From Acidiferrobacteraceae bacterium (lineage in GTDB: Bacteria; Pseudomonadota; Gammaproteobacteria; Acidiferrobacterales; SZUA-150), in the NCBI GenBank assembly GCA_003228915.1, contig QIGL01000079.1, positions 1-54,798 of the forward strand: a DNA stretch of 54,798 bases. Direction: 5' to 3'. This document shows, in pieces, positions 7,819 through 16,460 of the stretch; the first letter of the stretch is position 1, and every line of letters begins with the position of its first letter. The notes under the pieces are model-generated. The model was not told where the DNA came from. It saw only the letters and a program-made list of their open reading frames with translations, and searched no databases. The translations under genes and the position numbers were made by a program.

Positions 7819-8445
7819 ATGGAAAGTAGTTTGTCTTTAACTACTATGGCAGCATTGTTCGCAGTGATGGCCACGCTGGCGCTGGTTCCCAGCGTTAGTG
7901 TAGTGACCGTATCCACCCGGTCTGCTACTTATGGGTTTATGCACGGCGTTTTTGCCACCCTGGGTATCGCCGTTGTAGATATTATTTTTATACTAATCGC
8001 AATATTTGGATTGTCAGTGCTTGCTGAATCTATGGGCAGTTTGTTTGTAGTCGCAAAGTACCTTGGCGGGGTTTATATTTTTTGGCTGGGGATCATGCTA
8101 TGGCGGTCAAAATTAACTGACATGAAAATTAATGAAAATAAAGAGTCTTCCTTGTTGGCCAGTTTCATGGCAGGATTTTTTATTACATTAGGGGATCAAA
8201 AAGCGATTTTGTTTTATTTCGGAATTTTCCCGGCTTTTTTTGATTTAACAGTGTTGTCCTATTTGGATATAGTTACCGTTATTATCATCATGTTGGTAGC
8301 GCTGGCCGGGACAAAACTCGGGTATGCTTACCTGGCAGATAGAAGCAGATACTTGTTTAAAAATAAGAGACTAAGAAAAATAATGAATATCTCTGCCGGT
8401 AGTATAATGATGGGTGCAGGAATTTTTCTGGTTACAAAGAATTAA
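7819..8445 (+). CDS. LysE/RhtB-family amino-acid exporter
   Basis: This 208-residue membrane protein has about six hydrophobic segments. It carries the family pattern: an N-terminal helix followed by VPSVSVVTVSTRSATYGFMHGVFATLGI, where the small-residue stretch corresponds to the GP-rich loop of LysE proteins, and the later motif KYLGGVYIFWLGIMLWR. LysE/RhtB proteins export amino acids or related small molecules across the inner membrane. No neighbouring gene defines the substrate. The ATG is preceded by a weak ribosome site. Confidence 0.85.
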   Translation: MESSLSLTTMAALFAVMATLALVPSVSVVTVSTRSATYGFMHGVFATLGIAVVDIIFILIAIFGLSVLAESMGSLFVVAKYLGGVYIFWLGIMLWRSKLTDMKINENKESSLLASFMAGFFITLGDQKAILFYFGIFPAFFDLTVLSYLDIVTVIIIMLVALAGTKLGYAYLADRSRYLFKNKRLRKIMNISAGSIMMGAGIFLVTKN

Positions 8446-8511
8446 CAGTTATTTAAAGTAGTGTATTAATTGCGAATAAAAGAAGATTGCTCTTTAGAAG
8501 ACAGGAGTACT

Positions 8512-8886
8512 ATGAAAACATATAATGGAAGTTGCCACTGTGGGTCAGTTACCTTCAAATTAAAAACAGATGGCAAGAAAATAATTCAATGTAATTGTTC
8601 AATATGTACCAAGAAAGGTGCCTTGCATTTACGAGTAGCTACGGAAGATTTCGAGTTACTTACAGGCTTAGATGCCCTGGTGCTTTATCAGTTTAGGACT
8701 CGAACCGCTTCCCACTATTTTTGCAAACATTGCGGGATCCACCCTTATAGCAATCCAAGAATTGCGCCAGACATGATTAGTGTGAATGTGCGCTGCCTTA
8801 ATGATGTTGACATTGACGAAGATTTTGAGATTGTAAATTTTGATGGCAAGCATTGGCAAGTGGCAGCCGAGGCGCTTAACAAGTAA
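8512..8886 (+). CDS. GFA-family (glutathione-dependent formaldehyde-activating-like) zinc protein
   Basis: This 124-residue protein has the GFA fold's cysteine pattern: GSCHCGSV at the N-terminus, CNCSIC-TKKG in the middle, and FCKHCGIHPYS near the end, together able to bind two zinc ions. I start it at ATG 8512, which has an AGGAG ribosome site; the frame continues upstream to a TTG at 8470 without support. The family was named for formaldehyde-glutathione adduct formation, but most members have no proven activity. It is a stand-alone gene with no formaldehyde pathway nearby. Confidence 0.85.
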   Translation: MKTYNGSCHCGSVTFKLKTDGKKIIQCNCSICTKKGALHLRVATEDFELLTGLDALVLYQFRTRTASHYFCKHCGIHPYSNPRIAPDMISVNVRCLNDVDIDEDFEIVNFDGKHWQVAAEALNK

Positions 8887-8945
8887 ATATGACAAATATT
8901 AACTTACAGTATGAATCCCAATGAATCCTGGGTCCGGCAAATAAA

Positions 8946-9203
8946 ATGAGTGATCGCTGGTTTATTTATATACTGGAGTGCGCTGATCATACGCTTTATA
9001 CCGGCATAACACTGGATGTCGAAAAAAGACTGGAGGAGCACAACACAAATAATATTAAGGCGGCGAAATATGTCAGGGTCCGGCGCCCTGCAAAAATTGT
9101 TTACCAGGAAGTCACAGACTCCAGGAGCAAAGCGCTCAAACGTGAATATGAAATCAAACAGCTGACGCGTCAAATGAAACTGGTACTTATTAATAAAGGA
9201 TAA
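8946..9203 (+). CDS. GIY-YIG domain nuclease-superfamily protein
   Basis: This 85-residue protein is almost entirely a GIY-YIG domain. FIYILECADHTLYTGIT supplies the paired Y-I-L and Y-T-G motif, and the catalytic-type arginine lies in DVEKRLEEHN. It resembles the YhbQ/UPF0213 group, which are small single-domain members. YhbQ-like proteins have been linked to DNA nicking or repair, but a role here is unproven. The ATG at 8946 follows a poor ribosome site. Confidence 0.9.
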   Translation: MSDRWFIYILECADHTLYTGITLDVEKRLEEHNTNNIKAAKYVRVRRPAKIVYQEVTDSRSKALKREYEIKQLTRQMKLVLINKG

Positions 9204-9457
9204 AATTAAGGGCTAGGTCGTAATTGTCTTACTAATCAAAGTGACCGGGCTGACTGCATTGTCTTTATTTACATATAAATAAACTTGTATATATCGTTAT
9301 ATCCATAATATATAGACTACACTTTAGGTATGCCCAAACTATCAATAACCATATTAATTAATGGTATTATAATGTCTTGGGAACATTTACTGGCCAATCA
9401 AATAAAGTCTTATAATATTTTAATGGCTAGCTTCTTATCACAGGAGATTTCTGCCGG
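9204..9457. other. AT-rich gap before the PhnD-like gene
   Basis: This 254-base gap holds no gene. It contains a weak inverted repeat, ACCAT-ATTAATTA-ATGGT at 9348-9365, and AT-rich stretches that could be the promoter of the PhnD-GGDEF/EAL operon. I could not fix a -35/-10 pair. Confidence 0.4.
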
Positions 9458-10339
9458 TTGAAAATATCAATAAGTAGCTCTATTTGGGTGCTGGTTTTAC
9501 TATTTTCCTCCCAGTTATTAGCGGAGAAATTGGCGCCAACCAGTAATGGTCCGATTACCAAACAAACCACAAGTGTTTACACTTTCGGCGTGGTTCCCCA
9601 GTACCATAACCGAAAAATTATCAGGATATGGCGTCCAATTTTGGATGAAATCAGGAAACAAACCGGAATTGTGTTAAATCTGGCAGGTGCGCCAACTATT
9701 CCCGCATTTGAAAAAAAATTCATGAAGGGTGAGCTTGATTTTGCCTACATGAATCCATACCACATATTAAAAGCGTCAAACTCACAGGGATATATACCAC
9801 TTGTCCGCGACGGTAGTCGAAAATTAAGAGGTATCCTGGTAGTACGTAAAAACAGCCCATACAAAAGTGCAGCTGAGCTCAATGGACAGGTGGTTGCTTT
9901 GCCATCGCCCAATGCCCTTGGCGCATCAATGCTTTTACGTGCTGATCTCGAAAGTACATTTGGTATACAGGTCAAACCAAAATATGTACAAACCCATAGT
10001 TCAGTTTATTTGCATGTTGCCAAAGGTCTTGTCGTTGCCGGTGGTGGTGTAATGAGTACATTCATGTCGCAAAAACCTGAAATAAAAGACAGGTTACGTG
10101 TTCTGTTCACAACCAGGGGAACAATTCCTCACCCTATAGTTGCCCATCCCAGGGTGCCCAGGCGTGACATAAAAGAAATAAAATCCGCTTTACTAGCGAT
10201 GGGGAAAACACCAGAGGGTCGGGCGCTGCTGGCAGAAATTCCTATTAAGGATATCCAGCCAAGCTCTATCAATGAGTATAAGGCTTTGGCGGGCTGGGGC
10301 CTTGACAGGTACTATATTCAGAAAAAACTGCACAAATAA
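9458..10339 (+). CDS. PhnD-like periplasmic binding protein (phosphate/phosphite/phosphonate family)
   Basis: This 293-residue protein has a signal peptide (residues 1-22, ending LLAEK) and a PhnD-type type-II periplasmic binding domain. Typical stretches are FGVVPQYHNRKI, GELDFAYMNPYH and VVRKNSPYKSAAELNG. Relatives bind phosphonate, phosphite or other anions for ABC import, but no permease or ATPase gene lies nearby. It starts at TTG 9458 with CAGGAG upstream. The next gene, a membrane GGDEF/EAL protein, begins at the base after its stop codon. A sensor role, presenting a bound ligand to that protein's periplasmic part, is therefore more likely than uptake. That role is inferred from context. 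Confidence 0.88.
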   Translation: MKISISSSIWVLVLLFSSQLLAEKLAPTSNGPITKQTTSVYTFGVVPQYHNRKIIRIWRPILDEIRKQTGIVLNLAGAPTIPAFEKKFMKGELDFAYMNPYHILKASNSQGYIPLVRDGSRKLRGILVVRKNSPYKSAAELNGQVVALPSPNALGASMLLRADLESTFGIQVKPKYVQTHSSVYLHVAKGLVVAGGGVMSTFMSQKPEIKDRLRVLFTTRGTIPHPIVAHPRVPRRDIKEIKSALLAMGKTPEGRALLAEIPIKDIQPSSINEYKALAGWGLDRYYIQKKLHK

Positions 10340-12382
10340 TTGTATAAAATTATTGTTGTGAAAATTCAAACAAAACTTTTAATACCGCTCGCAGTTTTAG
10401 TGCTTGTTTTGTTTTTTTACGTAGAATTTCTCTGGCTTCCGCAATTGGTGAGAACGGTAAAGCAAGAGAATGTGAAATCAGTTGAAGCACATATGAGTAG
10501 TGTTGTAACAGGTTTGGTGCCATTGCTGTTAACAAACCAACTGGCGAATATCTACGATAACCTGGACACCGTTAAAGAGCAAAATCCACACTGGTTAAGT
10601 ATTTCTCTATACGATAACAAGAAGAATTTACTCTATCCCTTGTTTGAGTCAAATGGAAATTATTCATCTTCTTCAATAATTACATTTTCAAAAAATGTGA
10701 TTTATCTCGACAACCAGCTCGGTCGTATGGAATTGATTGTTGATCTGACAAGTCAAATTCAGGATATTAGTTTACTTGAACAGAAAGTGTTGCTGGTTTT
10801 TATGATTAGCATGATATTTTTTATTGTTGCAGCATTACTTATTCTTAACCTGGTCGTTCATTTACCATTAACAAAACTAATTATGGCTTCAAATGAAATT
10901 GCCAAGGGGAATTATGACACAGAATTACCACGTTACAGCCGGGATGAAGTTGGCAGTCTCGTCTCCAGCTTTAAAACGATGCGCAATGCCATACAAAAAT
11001 CACAGGAAGCGCTAAAAAGGGAAGTTAAAAGTCATAAGTTTACCGCTGATGCGCTCTACAAAGAGAAGGAGAGGGTAACGTACCATGCCAGTCATGATGC
11101 GCTTACGGGTCTGGTTAATAGAAGAGAATTTGAGATTCGCGCAAAGGATCTGCTTAAATTAGCAAGTAAAGACCATAGCCAGCATGCGCTTCTTTATATT
11201 GATCTTGATCAATTCAAAATTGTCAACGATACCTGCGGACATGTTGCCGGTGATTCGTTATTGCGGCAACTAGGTACGCTACTTGGGCACAAGGTGAGAG
11301 AGGGTGATATCCTGGCGCGTTTGGGAGGAGATGAATTTGGCGTGTTACTTGAAAGATGCCCCATCGAAAAGGCTATCACTATTGCCAACGATTTGCGTGA
11401 TGCCGTCTCCGATTTTCATTTTCACTGGGAAGATAATGTATTTACTATCGGAGCAAGCATTGGTCTTGTCGCAATCACCAGGGAAAGTCAGGACATTGAA
11501 ACTTTACTGAGTACTGCTGATACGGCCTGTTATGCCGCGAAGGATAAAGGCCGAAATCGTGTCCATGTTTATGAGCCTGACGACCAGGAATTGGCGAAAA
11601 AACACGGTGAAATGCGATGGGTAGCCAAAATTAATATGGCGCTGGATGAAAATAATTTTGTTTTATACAGCCAGCCTATTGTCGGGGTAAAAAAAGGCCG
11701 CAATGATGTCTTATACACCGAGCTGCTTATCCGGATGATAGGTGATAATAATAAGTTAATCCCGCCAGGGGCTTTTCTGGCTGCTGCAGAACGTTACGGT
11801 CTGATGGAAAAAATTGACAAGTGGGTGGTTGAACATGCTTTCAGTTTTATCTCCAGGGAAATTAAAAAAAGCCCGGGAAAATTTAGTGATTGTTACGGAA
11901 TCAACCTTTCTGGCAGCTCCGTGGGTGATATGGAATTTCTCGATTTCATTATCGAACTATGTAAAAAATATAATATGCCAAAAGGTGTAATTTGTTTCGA
12001 GATAACAGAATCCACTGCAATATCAGAATTAAACAGTGCAATTCGATTTATATCAGAGCTGAAAAAGTTTGGCTGTAAATTCGCGTTAGATGATTTTGGC
12101 AGGGGCTTATCTTCTTTTGCCTATCTTAAAAATTTGCCGGTGGATTATCTGAAAATAGATGGGGTATTTGTCAAAGATATACACCATGATCCTATCGATC
12201 TTGCCATGGTGAAAAGTATCAATGAAATTGGCCACTTGATGGGCATGAAAACCATAGCAGAATTTGTTGAAGAAAAAGAAATTTATGATTTGCTAAATGA
12301 GATTGGTGTAGATTTTGCCCAGGGTATCTGGGTTGCCAAGCCCTATGAACTGGGAAAAGATGAAAATATGGAATCTGCCTGA
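10340..12382 (+). CDS. Membrane GGDEF-EAL protein (diguanylate cyclase / c-di-GMP phosphodiesterase)
   Basis: This protein of up to 680 residues starts at TTG 10340, directly after the previous stop, or at GTG 10358. Layout: transmembrane helix at about 10-30, a periplasmic region of about 120 residues, a second helix at 149-174, a HAMP-like linker to about 225, GGDEF at about 245-410 and EAL at about 430-670. The cyclase motif GGDEF is intact (329-333), with an RxxD inhibitory site five residues before it (R320-D323). The phosphodiesterase half keeps DDFG (584-587) and the lysine of YLKIDG, but its signature motif reads ELLIR (461-465) instead of EALxR. It may both make and degrade c-di-GMP. 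Coupling to the PhnD-like protein suggests ligand-controlled signalling. Confidence 0.93.
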   Translation: MYKIIVVKIQTKLLIPLAVLVLVLFFYVEFLWLPQLVRTVKQENVKSVEAHMSSVVTGLVPLLLTNQLANIYDNLDTVKEQNPHWLSISLYDNKKNLLYPLFESNGNYSSSSIITFSKNVIYLDNQLGRMELIVDLTSQIQDISLLEQKVLLVFMISMIFFIVAALLILNLVVHLPLTKLIMASNEIAKGNYDTELPRYSRDEVGSLVSSFKTMRNAIQKSQEALKREVKSHKFTADALYKEKERVTYHASHDALTGLVNRREFEIRAKDLLKLASKDHSQHALLYIDLDQFKIVNDTCGHVAGDSLLRQLGTLLGHKVREGDILARLGGDEFGVLLERCPIEKAITIANDLRDAVSDFHFHWEDNVFTIGASIGLVAITRESQDIETLLSTADTACYAAKDKGRNRVHVYEPDDQELAKKHGEMRWVAKINMALDENNFVLYSQPIVGVKKGRNDVLYTELLIRMIGDNNKLIPPGAFLAAAERYGLMEKIDKWVVEHAFSFISREIKKSPGKFSDCYGINLSGSSVGDMEFLDFIIELCKKYNMPKGVICFEITESTAISELNSAIRFISELKKFGCKFALDDFGRGLSSFAYLKNLPVDYLKIDGVFVKDIHHDPIDLAMVKSINEIGHLMGMKTIAEFVEEKEIYDLLNEIGVDFAQGIWVAKPYELGKDENMESA

Positions 12383-12484
12383 TAGCGCCGATGCATCAAA
12401 ATTACATTGACCTGCCTGTTTGGTTTAATCAGCAATATATTTTATATCTGTACAAAACCATTAATCTGACTATCATATAGATGT

Positions 12485-13657
12485 ATGTTACTGAAATTAA
12501 TCTCATTTTCGGCAGCTTGTATTTTTTACTTGACCAGCTTTTATGTATCGCTGATGCCAGTACAGGTATCAGCTGGCCAATTTAATGATGGACTGAAAGC
12601 ATATTCTAATAAAGAATATAAAAAAGCGCTTGAATTATGGTTGCCACTGGCTGAGCGCGGTAAAACAGGCGCACAGTATAACGTCGGATTAATCTACCTT
12701 GATGGCAAGGGTGTGCCACAAGACCATAAAAAAGCATTTAAATGGTTGAGAATTGCTTCCCACCAAAAACACAAGAAGGCTCAGAACAAACTAGCAGGAA
12801 TGTATTTGTCTGGTTCTGGTATTAGCCAGGATTATGCCAAGGCATTCCAGTGGTACCAGATGGCAGCAGATCTTGGTTTGCCTGAGGCCCAGTTTAATTT
12901 GGGAGAAATGTATTATCTTGGCAAAGGTATTGAGCAAGACGAGGCCAGGGCCAAAGAGTGGTGGCTCAAGGCATCAGAACAAAATTGGCCTAATGCTAAA
13001 CTGCGACTGGCTGGTAAAGATCCACTGAAAGTAATTGCTGCAAAGAAGTCAGTCCCGACAAAAAATCAGGTCTTAAACACATCAACTATTCCCGCCACTA
13101 CCGCCACACCGGGGGTTACTAGCATACCGATACCGAAAGCGACAATCGTTCGGCCAGCCCCGATACCAGTAATTGATCTGGCGCCAGATGAGCCAGATCA
13201 ACAGTACATTCTGGGTCGCAGGTATTACACCGGAACCGGTGTGAAAAAGAATTACGAAACCGCATTTAAATGGTGGCAAAAAGCAGCAGAGCAAGATTAT
13301 CCCGCAGCACAATATAGCCTGGCAATGCTTTATTTTTCTGGTCGTGGAACAAAACAGGATGATGATGCCGCTTATAAATGGCTTTCAGAATCTGCTGCCA
13401 GGGGCAATAGCAACGCCCAAAATAATCTTGGAATAATGTATGAGTATGGACGGGGAACAGAACAGAACTACGCACTCGCGCTAAGATGGTACGAGAGGGC
13501 TGCCGATAGCGGGCATTCTCGTGCCCAGTACAGCCTGGGGACCATGTACCATTATGGGCGAGGCGTAAAAAAAGATACTAGTAAAGCCAGGTTATGGTAT
13601 CAAAAAGCTGCAAAAACCGGCCACAGTGGGGCAAAAAAAGCCCTGGGTAAACTTTAA
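12485..13657 (+). CDS. Exported Sel1-repeat protein
   Basis: This 390-residue protein has an N-terminal signal sequence (about residues 1-30) and about seven Sel1-like repeats, recognisable as A-x-Y-x-LG-x-x-Y-x-x-G-x-GV-x-x-D-x-x-KA-x-x-W. Three repeats come first (about residues 50-165), then a Pro/Thr/Ala-rich linker (about 180-235), then four more (about 238-385). Sel1 repeats are alpha-helical solenoids that bind other proteins; in bacteria such proteins are often periplasmic and involved in envelope or signalling complexes. The neighbour is an ankyrin-repeat lipoprotein, also envelope-located. The partner is not known. Confidence 0.9.
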   Translation: MLLKLISFSAACIFYLTSFYVSLMPVQVSAGQFNDGLKAYSNKEYKKALELWLPLAERGKTGAQYNVGLIYLDGKGVPQDHKKAFKWLRIASHQKHKKAQNKLAGMYLSGSGISQDYAKAFQWYQMAADLGLPEAQFNLGEMYYLGKGIEQDEARAKEWWLKASEQNWPNAKLRLAGKDPLKVIAAKKSVPTKNQVLNTSTIPATTATPGVTSIPIPKATIVRPAPIPVIDLAPDEPDQQYILGRRYYTGTGVKKNYETAFKWWQKAAEQDYPAAQYSLAMLYFSGRGTKQDDDAAYKWLSESAARGNSNAQNNLGIMYEYGRGTEQNYALALRWYERAADSGHSRAQYSLGTMYHYGRGVKKDTSKARLWYQKAAKTGHSGAKKALGKL

Positions 13658-13725
13658 TACTTTAATCAAAGTACGTATTATCCTACCACGCCTGTTTAAT
13701 TAACCCGGTATTGAGGATCGTGAAA

Positions 13726-14448
13726 ATGCAAAGTTACTTGCGTTATTGTTTTTTAATAATTTTTTTGGTATTTCTTGCGGGTTGCTCGGACAAGTCGTCA
13801 AAAATCGAGAACCCACATACAAATCAGAATCCAGAAGCCAGGATTGAAGTGAGCGAGGAAACACAGCTTCTCTTTAAATTAATTGAACAGGATAATATCG
13901 ATTCATTAAAACAAAAAATATCCCGGGGTATCGACCTGGAATCCAGGAATGCAAGCGGTGATACATTGCTTATTTATGCTGCCGGTAAGGCGAAAACAGG
14001 CATCATAAAAATACTGCTAGCTGCCGGAGCAGATGTTGATACTTTTGGTGGACAGGGCGATACTGCTTTATTACGTGCTGCTGGCGGCGGGTCTGTGGAA
14101 ACAGTAAAAATATTAATTGATGCCGGGGCCAATATAAATACAAGAGGAAAAAAAGAGTATCTTGGTGCGAGCCCGTTATTTTTGGCAAGCAGTATTGGAT
14201 CAGTAGAAATTGTAGAACTATTGCTAAAGAACGGGGCTGATATAAATCTTGCAAACAACAAGGGCGTAACACCGCTTATGGATGCTGCCTACGGCAGCCA
14301 GGATATGGTCAAGCTGCTTTTGAAATATGGTGCCAACATAAATGCCCGGGATGATAATGGCGATAGTGCTATAAAAATTGCCGGGCGGGAAGAGCAAAAA
14401 GAAATATATAAAATACTGAAACAGGCCAGGAAAGAAAATAGAAAATAG
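13726..14448 (+). CDS. Ankyrin-repeat lipoprotein
   Basis: This 240-residue protein begins at ATG 13726, eight bases after a GAGGA ribosome site; upstream GTG and TTG codons in frame fit less well. A signal peptide ends in the lipobox LAGC, so it should be a lipoprotein. Residue +2 after the cysteine is serine, which favours the outer membrane. Five or so ankyrin repeats follow, with the usual GDTLLIYAA, GDTALLRAA, GASPLFLAS and GVTPLMDAA starts. Ankyrin proteins mediate protein-protein contacts. It lies 68 bases after the Sel1 gene; both could serve the same envelope complex, but that is a guess. Confidence 0.9.
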   Translation: MQSYLRYCFLIIFLVFLAGCSDKSSKIENPHTNQNPEARIEVSEETQLLFKLIEQDNIDSLKQKISRGIDLESRNASGDTLLIYAAGKAKTGIIKILLAAGADVDTFGGQGDTALLRAAGGGSVETVKILIDAGANINTRGKKEYLGASPLFLASSIGSVEIVELLLKNGADINLANNKGVTPLMDAAYGSQDMVKLLLKYGANINARDDNGDSAIKIAGREEQKEIYKILKQARKENRK

Positions 14449-14490
14449 AAAATTTAAAAAAATAAACCTGTCAAGAAACACCAATAAAAA

Positions 14491-14518
14491 TCGACAAGCG
14501 CAAAAAAACGCTTGTCGA
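14491..14518 (-). terminator. Rho-independent terminator of the AP2-domain gene
   Basis: TCGACAAGCG and CGCTTGTCGA form a perfect 10-bp stem around an 8-base loop. On the minus strand the stem is followed by a run of five T, as expected for a terminator of the gene ending at 14581. On the plus strand the stem is followed by A residues, so it is weaker there, though it may still end the ankyrin gene's transcript. Confidence 0.75.
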
Positions 14519-14580
14519 TAAAAAAATCCAGCCCGGCAAAATAATCGCCAGGTGTTTTCCTTCAGTAACGACCAGTCAGC

Positions 14581-15042
14581 TTATTTTTTCTTCTGGCCAA
14601 GAATGATTTTTTCCATTTCCATTCTGTGGCGCGTGGCCATAACCAGAGCCTTTTCATCGCCTAGCCTGTGGGCAGAAAACATTTTACGTTTTGGGTTTTC
14701 ACCAACTTTTGGTGTCCAGGAGGCAACATAGTACTTGTACTGATATCCGCCTACTGTTTTCCAGAAAATGTTTACACCAACTTGACCAGTTTTATTGCGC
14801 TTGTCGCGGCGTCTGATGACACGTTTATTATTGAGCGGAATTGATAGTTTTTTACATTCCTTGTTGCGATAGGTTGTCGCGGCTAACCGAGCAGCACGTT
14901 TACTTCCGTGTTGTCCGTCAGCAAAAAATTTACTGACTTGTTTTCCGTCAATTGGAATTCGTACCTGGTAACCGTGAGTTGCCTTGTGGTCAATTCGCAC
15001 AATGTAGCGCTGACTGTCGGGGTTTTTTTTTCGTAATGCCAT
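14581..15042 (-). CDS. Bacterial AP2-domain DNA-binding protein
   Basis: This basic 153-residue protein appears to hold two AP2-like modules. The second (about residues 85-145) reads TGQVGVNIFWKTVGGYQYKY, then WTPKVGENPKRKMFSAHRLG and an alanine-rich helix, close to the three-strand-plus-helix pattern of AP2/ERF domains. The first (about 10-70) shows GYQVRIPIDGKQ, FFADGQHGSKRAARLAA. In bacteria and phages AP2 domains occur alone or fused to homing nucleases; here no nuclease is attached. It is probably a DNA-binding factor of unknown target. It sits alone, bounded by its own terminator. Confidence 0.7.
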   Translation of the reverse strand: MALRKKNPDSQRYIVRIDHKATHGYQVRIPIDGKQVSKFFADGQHGSKRAARLAATTYRNKECKKLSIPLNNKRVIRRRDKRNKTGQVGVNIFWKTVGGYQYKYYVASWTPKVGENPKRKMFSAHRLGDEKALVMATRHRMEMEKIILGQKKK

Positions 15043-15247
15043 AATAATAAATACTTCTGATAAGGTTATTAGTTAAATTGAGCGAGTCCTTACTAGAGAA
15101 TGTACGACCTTGTACAGTCTTCCATTATAACCGAATTTTTACTTGTGTGCGTGTTACTTAGTCTTGTTTTTCTGATATTTATTACGGAGTATGCTGGTAA
15201 GAGGAATTTTGAACTGTATAACCAGTATTTTATTACCTAATTGATAT

Positions 15248-16369
15248 ATGTCAGCTACTTATAGAGATGTAATAATAGTTGGTGCTGGGCCTGCGGGTCT
15301 GTCGTTAAGCTTTTATTTACAACAACACAAAATACAACACCTGTTATTGGAAAAAAACAGACCCTTCAGCCAATGGTATGATCGCTATGATCATTTTCAG
15401 ACCAATACGACCAACTGGATGAATCAATTGCCCGGCTCATCAGAACTGGCTGTGGACAAGGACCACTTATTGGCAAACCCTGATAAATTAACGTCTAAGA
15501 ATCAAATACTGGCTTATTTACAGCAATATTTTCTTGCCATCAAACCCCCTGTGCAAATACCATGCGAAGTGACAGGGTTTAGTTCTTCAGCCAGCCAAAA
15601 CTGGCATATCAGCACCTCATCGGGGGAGTTTCAGTGCAGACACATCGTTCTGTGTACGGGCAGTGCGGCCAAACCCCACCAGCCTGAACTGGCCAGGGCA
15701 CTGCCGCAACATGTCCCGATGCTGCATGCTAGTGCCTACCGTAATCCACAACAGCTCCAAACCCGCCGGGTTCTGGTCGTGGGTAGCGGTAGTAGCGGTG
15801 TCCAGATTTGTGAAGACCTGGCCCATTCAGGTCAATTTGATGAAATTCTTTTGTCGGTCAGTGGAAACTTACATTTCCCCTGGAAAATAATGGGAATCCC
15901 CATTCACACAATTATTAAACGTCTGGGTTTATTTGACCTGGATGTGGCATCCAGGTTTGCTCGCTGGATCCTGGGTCGACATACCAATCGGGGTGATCCA
16001 GCCACGCCGCCGTCACCAAAAGCAATGACCCGGGACTATGGGGTCAAATGTGTCCAGAAAATAAAATGTTATGATTCTGGAAGCCTGCTAACAGTTACTC
16101 AAGAGAAAATTAGCATACAAGACCTTACCATAATATGGTGTACAGGATACAAACCGGACTATAGCCTGTTCCCCCAGTCGATCATGGCGGTTATCCACCG
16201 CCAGTCCCGGTGGCCACAGGCCAGTTATGGCAAATTACCAGGGTTTAAGAGACTGCATTTTTTGGGGCAGCGATTTCAATCAACACTGGCTTCTCATAGC
16301 TTGTACGGGATTAGTCGGGATGCAAAACAGGTCGCCGATCGTATCCAGGCAGACCTGCTTAATCCTTAA
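15248..16369 (+). CDS. CzcO-like FAD/NAD(P)-dependent oxidoreductase
   Basis: This 373-residue protein has two Rossmann motifs, VGAGPAGLSL near residue 12 for FAD and VGSGSSGVQICEDL near residue 178 for NAD(P). These and the C-terminal IIWCTGYKPD belong to the flavin-monooxygenase / CzcO-like group. Members oxidise diverse small molecules or act as thioredoxin-reductase-like enzymes. The substrate is not evident. No signal peptide or membrane segment is seen. It stands between the AP2 gene and the miaB run with its own gap on each side. Confidence 0.85.
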   Translation: MSATYRDVIIVGAGPAGLSLSFYLQQHKIQHLLLEKNRPFSQWYDRYDHFQTNTTNWMNQLPGSSELAVDKDHLLANPDKLTSKNQILAYLQQYFLAIKPPVQIPCEVTGFSSSASQNWHISTSSGEFQCRHIVLCTGSAAKPHQPELARALPQHVPMLHASAYRNPQQLQTRRVLVVGSGSSGVQICEDLAHSGQFDEILLSVSGNLHFPWKIMGIPIHTIIKRLGLFDLDVASRFARWILGRHTNRGDPATPPSPKAMTRDYGVKCVQKIKCYDSGSLLTVTQEKISIQDLTIIWCTGYKPDYSLFPQSIMAVIHRQSRWPQASYGKLPGFKRLHFLGQRFQSTLASHSLYGISRDAKQVADRIQADLLNP

Positions 16370-16460
16370 ATTATCAGAATTAACGGGGTTTTAGCTGGAA
16401 TTTTTTTAGCAGCAGCGGTAGAGTTAGCGCCCTTTTTTTCCAGATATAGCATAGTTAATT

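Noticed and set aside
8470-8511. Upstream TTG start for the GFA-family gene
   Set aside because: The ATG at 8512 has a clear AGGAG site and starts right at the conserved N-terminus; the extension has no match.
13658-13673. TACTTT-AATC-AAAGTA hairpin after the Sel1 gene
   Set aside because: All-AT-rich 6-bp stem with no T-run; too weak to call a terminator.
15080-15125. TGTACG/TGTACA pair upstream of the flavin oxidoreductase
   Set aside because: The half-sites are short, one is imperfect, and no known regulator fits; likely chance.
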